Of a DNA stretch of 64,000 bases, positions 58,721 to 64,000 are shown one piece after another. The stretch lies in assembly GCA_026874595.1 (NCBI GenBank), contig CM049317.1, positions 54,021,618 to 54,085,617 on the forward strand, read 5' to 3'. The stretch comes from Sipunculus nudus. Lineage: Eukaryota; Annelida; Sipuncula; Golfingiida; Sipunculidae. The stretch's first letter is position 1. Each line of letters starts with the position of its first letter. The notes below the pieces were generated by a model. That model searched no databases. It was not told where the DNA came from and saw only the letters and a list, made by a program, of their open reading frames with translations. Position numbers and translations under genes: made by a program.

Positions 58721-60110
58721 CTAAAAGGATGAAAACAAAAGGTGACGGGATTCACACAGACAAATTCAATTTGAATATACATGTAAGCCTACATGTTATA
58801 TTTTTGTGAATTCATATTAGTACATCTATATTGAAATTATAGAAATGTGATATTTAGTGACATTTAGGAAATAAAATCCTTTTTTACTTATTCTATCTTG
58901 AGGAGTGGAATAAATACGTGAGGTACAAGGAATGAATATAAATGCAAACATTTATTTAGCCATCCTGCACAAACTAAGAGTTTTCTTGAGTTTTTTGTGA
59001 GTGAAACCTTGCTATCGGGCACGGCTTTCCCGTTGAGACTGCGCAGGGTCCACCTTGGATTTCGGCGGACTTCGACTAAGATTCGAACTAGCGATCACCT
59101 GCTTTGTGTCGTATGCTCTGCCCCTGGTCCACAAAAACCAGTCCCACCTATAACATTTTATAATATTTCATACACCGACACTTAACCAAAAGTATATCAC
59201 ATGGAAATATATCGCAAGGCGTTTCAGTTTATCCCATTAAATGAAAGCAAGCAATCAGCAGATAAGCCCAGATATTATTATTAAAATATTATGTTGCAAC
59301 TAGGTAAATATCATATAAGTAACACAGAGGCCCGAGGGATAATCTGCTACACACTCGTTAACACTACCCAGTGTAAGCAGGCAAAACATTAAATAATAAT
59401 GAGGAAGCCCGCAGATTATTATTGACTGATCACTGAAATAATAACTACATGATCTATAGGTTAAGCCAGTTATTTTGTATGCAGGGTTAAACAGTAACAT
59501 GGCCCGCCCAAAATGTTTTCCAACCAGCAATGTCAAAAAAACCCCACTGAAAAAGAAAATTACTGTCTGAAATACTTATAAATAAAGATTTGCCAAATAA
59601 TTGGATGTTTCACATCCTTCTGAATAGGTCTTTTATTGTGATTCAGGTTTTCTCATTAATTAAAATTGTTGTTTAAGTTGGAAGATTCTTCTTTCATTTG
59701 ATCCATATCGGCATTTACATCGACAAAGCTAATTCATGAGACCCAGCATTATCGAGTTATTCTTGATAAAAAATAGTCTTTTAAATTCAAGTAAAATCTT
59801 TGACTTATGCAGTCCCTCCCTACTCAGTCCAAGGGAGGGGGGGAGGGGCGGGGGTTGGGGATGGGCAGATTCAGTGAATCTAAAAACGAAATTTTTCTGT
59901 ATGTGAGTTTGCCCTTAGCTCAAAATACAATTATTTCTGATTATTTTTTCTTATTTTGTTATTTTGTTGTACAGGAATGCACAAATGTGTTTTAACAACG
60001 GCTCGCTCAGAGAAGCACGTAAGGAAAATATCTTATTTACCGGGTTCACAAGGAAAATGCAACCATTACAGAAGGACGTATACATAGATGTGCTATTAAA
60101 CATCTAGATT
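58721..60110. other. Terminal noncoding part of unit 3
   Basis: SINE relic at 59005-59155, sequence like 24090-24420 to about 59460, then sequence like the end of unit 2 (49780-50090) with a G-rich run at 59830-59855. No gene seen. Confidence 0.5.
59005..59155 (-). mobile_element. tRNA-derived SINE relic
   Basis: Third copy of the SINE at 23820-24075. B box-like 'AGTTCGAATCTTAG' lies on the minus strand (about 59090-59077); the rest is shortened. Confidence 0.5.
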
Positions 60111-60114
60111 TGTG

Positions 60115-60465
60115 TCCTTGTGCTCGGACACTTTACATTAGTATAGTCAAAATGCCCAAACTTACATTGCATTGCAGTGAAGCATAGCAGCACAATGTGG
60201 GCCTCGCTGTAATATCTGCCTGCCGGACATTGCCGATTTTCGGGTGTGGTCCTCAGTGGGTGTTTATCGCCAATACAATGAGCGACATATGGCGGCAGTT
60301 ATTATGTTAACTTGACACACTCGACCAAGGTCAGCCAGGCCACAATGTATTTGAATAAATCATGAGCTATTTGCTGCAATACACCTTGATAATATATTTT
60401 GGGTGTTTATAATGTTACAGCTAGTGTATTTTTAGTATTATGACGACGGGATAATAATGGGCTAC
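60115..60465. repeat. Boundary repeat R (unit 4 copy)
   Basis: Diverged copy of R: 'TGTGGGCCTCGCTGTAAT', 'GCCGGACATTGCCGAT', 'AATAAATCATGAGCTATTTG'. It marks the start of unit 4. Confidence 0.65.
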
Positions 60466-62005
60466 CAGTGCTGAGCCCTTTGGCATAAGAGGTTGTCCCT
60501 GTAAAGTTCTCACTGAGAGCATCACTGAGTAGTTTAAATTCATCATAGTGATGAATTATGTTATCAGTGTTGTAAACCTAAACCACTTCCGGTATCCCTG
60601 CAATTTTGCTGCGTCGCCGCCCATGTTGAGGCCGATGTCGTGAAAACTTAGTAATATTTGCATGAACCGCTATGATTCCCATAAAACACAAAGGAATAAC
60701 TAATATAAAAGAACTCGGAATTCTACCTATAATTTTGTAAATCCTGGTCCTTTCAGACTAATATAATGTTTTTATTGATGGCATTCATCACTGCGGTTCA
60801 TGCTAAAAAACGAACATTATTTTATGGCAGCGTAATAAATGCAAATGTTCTCCCTCTATAACAGCAGTCACATAGTTCCAAAAGTAAATAAAGCCACGAC
60901 TATCATGTTGTAAACAGCTCGTAGCTCATTCCACCGTCATTAGGACGTTAGAAGAACCTCTCTTAGGAACAATTGCCTCTCAAGTTCCTTAATGTGTAGG
61001 CAGATTATGCTAGAAAAGTATGCTATTTCTACAATTAAGGGAGGTGAATAGCTGGCTTTAATTAACGGAATGAGACCAAGCCTACGTACGTATGTTTATT
61101 GATATATATCAAAGCATGGCAGATAACATAACTAAGGGTGGTGTACTTCTGATTCTATGCCCATTGAGATATATAATAACCATGCAGGCTTGGCCGTAGA
61201 ATATATTATTAATGTCCCAGATAACTGAGAAGATTGAGCAGATACTCGATATATCCTGGTATATGTAATTGGGCAAACAACAAATGTTCATATCAGTCAC
61301 ACAATATCGATACTTCATGACTGGTAGGTGTTGTCATAATAGTTTTTATAAGGGACAGTAATTTGCGTTTTAGGAAAATTAAGACGACATATGGATTTCA
61401 ATATGACAAATTGTAATCAGTATATTTAAAGAAAAGCTCCGATGGAATAGGTACATTTCAAAACTAGCAATAAGCTGGGAGCTTAACATCCATATTGGGC
61501 TGTCCCCTAGAGGTAAAACAGTGTACTGCAGCAAGATCTTTGAAATTTCTAAGGATTTATAAGGAAATATGGAATATGTTCCAATTAGAACATATTTGGC
61601 ATCATTCCGAAAAGTTCAGCACCATTACCTTACATACCGAAGGCCTGGCCTCAGGGGAGTTCCATGCCAAAAGCTGAATTGGACCACCATCAATTGTAAT
61701 ATAGATCAATCGTGTTTGTTTAATTAATATGAATTTGCTTGTATGATTACACATCCTTGTACACTAAAAACGAATACCTTACACGCAAGTGATTATTATC
61801 ATGTAGAATGACAGTAATTATGTGTTTTGTAAACACAATTCACCAATTTATCTAGGATGTATATATAGAATCCGGATTAAAAAAAGACAATCCCTTTATA
61901 CAGCTAATTTCTCAATCGTCTTGCTGCAGCGAAGTACCTCCTAGTAGCAATGAATGTATGTGTGCGGTTACGGTTCCTTCATTGGTTGTTCGAAGGACAT
62001 GTAAC
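60466..62005. other. Upstream region of A4, no gene seen
   Basis: Collinear with 361-2259 but without the (AT)n tract. I see nothing else. Confidence 0.5.
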
Positions 62006-64000
62006 ATGGTCTTTGTAACCTTGCAGCTTGCCTTATTTGGTATTTGCAGCATGCAGCATCGACAAAACCCGAAGTCAGTGAGTGAATTCATTTATCAACA
62101 AATGTCAGATAAAATGTATTTACTAGTACATGTGACGTGTTACTCCATACCGGATTAACCGTTTTAATGGATTGATGTAGCATGTGTATGGTTAATAACT
62201 GTAATATTGTTCTATTTACACATATTTCACTGGTGTACCTTGCAAACATGCATTTTTAGTCTTGAACAAGAGTAGATGGGTTTTCACTCAGATAAATATT
62301 CACGTTACAGGCTGCAGTGATCATGCGAGTGCTGCCAAGTATTATATTACGTTAAAGACCAAAGAAGGTTGGAAAGAGGCTGAACAGCAGTGTAAACTGG
62401 CCGGGAGTGACGTAGGTCTTCCTCAGGACAAATCAGAAGAAGAGCACCAGTCTCTGCTGAAAACCATGACCCAGCTCAAAATAGACTCCATGTGGCTCTC
62501 ACTAGGAATATCAAACTGGACAACTGGATGTGGATAAATGATGGCTCAGGTTTTACCGCATATTTCGAAGAATGTATAAAAGCTGAATGATCTATGAACA
62601 GTAGAAGTTGTCAAAATATAATTTCGACCATTTAATGCATTATAAGTGGTCTATAATGTGTTCGCAAAACGGCAGCTTCCATGACAGCAGTTTCGAGAAA
62701 ATGAAAAAAAAAACCTGTCGGGGGTCGAGAAGGGCGCGAGGTGCGACAAAAATAACCTGAACACAGCTTCCAGGCCAGAATATTCTTGCAGAGAGGGTTT
62801 GGTGGCAAGGAGATGGATATCAGCAAAGTGTTAGGGGATATAACGCATGTTTTGGACTAAGCCTATTTCTCAAATTATAGAAGGATTTTAGACAGTCTTG
62901 GTGATGTGCACGTATATTTTAATTTATGGTGAATTCACAATGGTTAAATTTAAATGAATGTGTTCACCAGTCTGGATAATAGAGTGGAAAACGCTTATCT
63001 CTATCCGCTGACGACGCGGGTTTGATTCCAGGCGTGGTTTTGAGAGAGCATGTCTAAGATCAGTGGTTTTAACCGGGTCCATCCAACTCTACAATGTATC
63101 AAACGCAACCATCCGAGCCATGATATTATGATATTTTTACCAATCAATGTAAAATAAATAAAATTACATGTATAAGTTTTATTTATCTTGTTTTTGTTTT
63201 CAGGACGAGAGCCTACAAGAGGACCACATGGTGGCCGGTGTGGGGTTTATGTTTTGATAGGAAAAGACCTGGATGTGGACAAGAGTTATTGCTTTTCAGA
63301 CTGCCCACCAAATACCTCTGCGAACACAAAAGTGAGGCACCGCGTTAATTATCTTGATAAAGATTAAACCATTTAAGTGATAAAAATTTCTCTCAGTCTT
63401 ATTATAGGCTGAATTTAACTTATATCTGTGCGTTTTTCATATACGTCTATCGAATTGTTGTTATAGTTTTTATATGTCATTTGCAGATTTTGTATCTCGT
63501 AACTACATGGGTCGCAATAGAATAAATATTAAACTCGAATAAAAGAGCCGCAACGGACACGAAGTTCGAAACTAAACATTGTTATACAATGGTAATCTCT
63601 GACAATAAGTACTTTTTAGTAATATATAATTCAAAATTGTCGAATTATTTTTATAAATTTAGCCTACACTTTATAGTAGAATTATATGAACCAAACTATC
63701 TGTCGTGTAAAATAAATTAAATCCGTCCTTCATTTTAAATCAGTCCATGCAAGTAGTTGCCATTCACCTTAATTAAACCTGTACTTTTTGAATTAAAAGA
63801 AAAAGACTTTTTCATTTAAGGTTCAACCTGCCCCTCTGTCGTCCCTCGATATAACTGTATTATTATCAAAGGCAAGGCGGTGACGCTCTGTGGTGACGTG
63901 TACGACTTGTTAACAGCCAGGTCATTGTGTCCCACCATCGGGGCGCACCTGTAATATACTGATGTAGAAGGATTCGGAACAGACTATGCGGAATTATTGG
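62006..64000 (+). pseudogene. A4: A-type receptor pseudogene, cut by window end
   Basis: Relics: exon 1 62006-62077, exon 2 62311-62549, exon 3 63204-63331, exon 4 from 63821 to beyond the window. Exon 1 has lost part of the hydrophobic core and ends in phase 0 instead of phase 1. Exon 2 has a 1-nt deletion (about 62500) that shifts the frame before the 'NWTW' motif, and one CTLD cysteine (KYC in A1) is replaced by tyrosine. Exon 3 has a 1-nt deletion in 'CTTTTCAGAC' (about 63299). Exon 4 has TAA at 63952-63954, and 'DWFTAR' has become 'DLLTAR'. The acceptor of exon 4 is AAG rather than CAG. Clearly dead. Confidence 0.85.

Larger units (their letters stand above)
50113..60110. repeat. Segmental duplication unit 3, internally deleted (A3 remnant + B3)
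   Basis: A rearranged copy. It starts inside A intron 3 (like about 3815), runs through a truncated A exon 4 to about 50594, jumps to sequence like 6060-6275, then enters about 1.7 kb with no counterpart (50790-52490). Collinearity resumes at about 52490 (like 11810) through the B gene to about 58720, then jumps to sequence like 23930-24420. The tail exon of B and most of A are therefore deleted. Its end (59800-60100) resembles the end of unit 2 (49780-50090). Confidence 0.75.
60111..64000. repeat. Segmental duplication unit 4 (start only, A4)
   Basis: Start of a further copy, collinear with positions 1-4300 of unit 1: boundary repeat, upstream region, then A exons 1-4. It is more diverged from units 1 and 2 than they are from each other. 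It is truncated by the end of the window. Confidence 0.8.

Overview
This is animal genomic DNA. Genes are split into short exons with GT-AG introns, mostly phase 1. The sequence is AT-rich and full of (AT)n and (ATT)n microsatellites and SINE-, LINE-, LTR- and MITE-like debris. No bacterial features are visible. The repeat types (tRNA-derived SINEs, a short interspersed family with a near-palindromic CCTGGATCC core, repeats rich in 'TTCGCGA') fit a lophotrochozoan, most likely a mollusc. That placement is an inference and the species cannot be named.

The only protein-coding content I can support is a tandem array of membrane receptor genes on the + strand. Each has two C-type lectin-like domains (CTLDs), and each CTLD is encoded by two exons. 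Two paralogous gene types alternate. Type A has a signal peptide, two CTLDs, a short stalk, one transmembrane (TM) helix and a short tail of about 46-65 residues. Type B has a signal peptide, two CTLDs, a stalk exon, a TM exon and a long tyrosine-rich tail exon. The A-B pair sits in a segment of about 26 kb that has been duplicated: unit 1 (about 1-26,100), unit 2 (about 26,100-50,100), unit 3 (about 50,100-60,100, internally deleted) and unit 4 (about 60,115 to the window edge).

Decay is mosaic. A1 (2260-7745) looks fully intact. B1 (12182-21491) is a pseudogene with many lesions. A2 (28453-34044) is a pseudogene. B2 (38001-45519) is intact apart from one in-frame TAG in its stalk exon, and keeps a 204-codon signalling-type tail. 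A3 (about 50113-50790) is one truncated exon. B3 (52804-58332) has an intact ectodomain but a ruined TM exon and no tail. A4 (62006-64000) is a pseudogene cut by the window end. So one A and one B survive best, and they lie in different units.

The CTLDs keep their cysteines and core tryptophans but lack the EPN/QPD and WND calcium- and sugar-binding motifs, which points to protein rather than carbohydrate ligands. Candidate tyrosine motifs in the B2 tail (YSEI, YAEI) suggest an immune-type signalling receptor. That function is inferred from architecture only.

Intergenic and intronic DNA holds old insertions shared between units (LINE reverse transcriptase fragments, a SINE, a pogo-like MITE, a palindromic element, the interspersed repeats) and younger unit-specific events: a solo LTR, an 845-bp exon duplication and a second SINE in unit 1, a foldback element and a 195-bp tandem repeat in unit 2, and a hairpin in unit 3.
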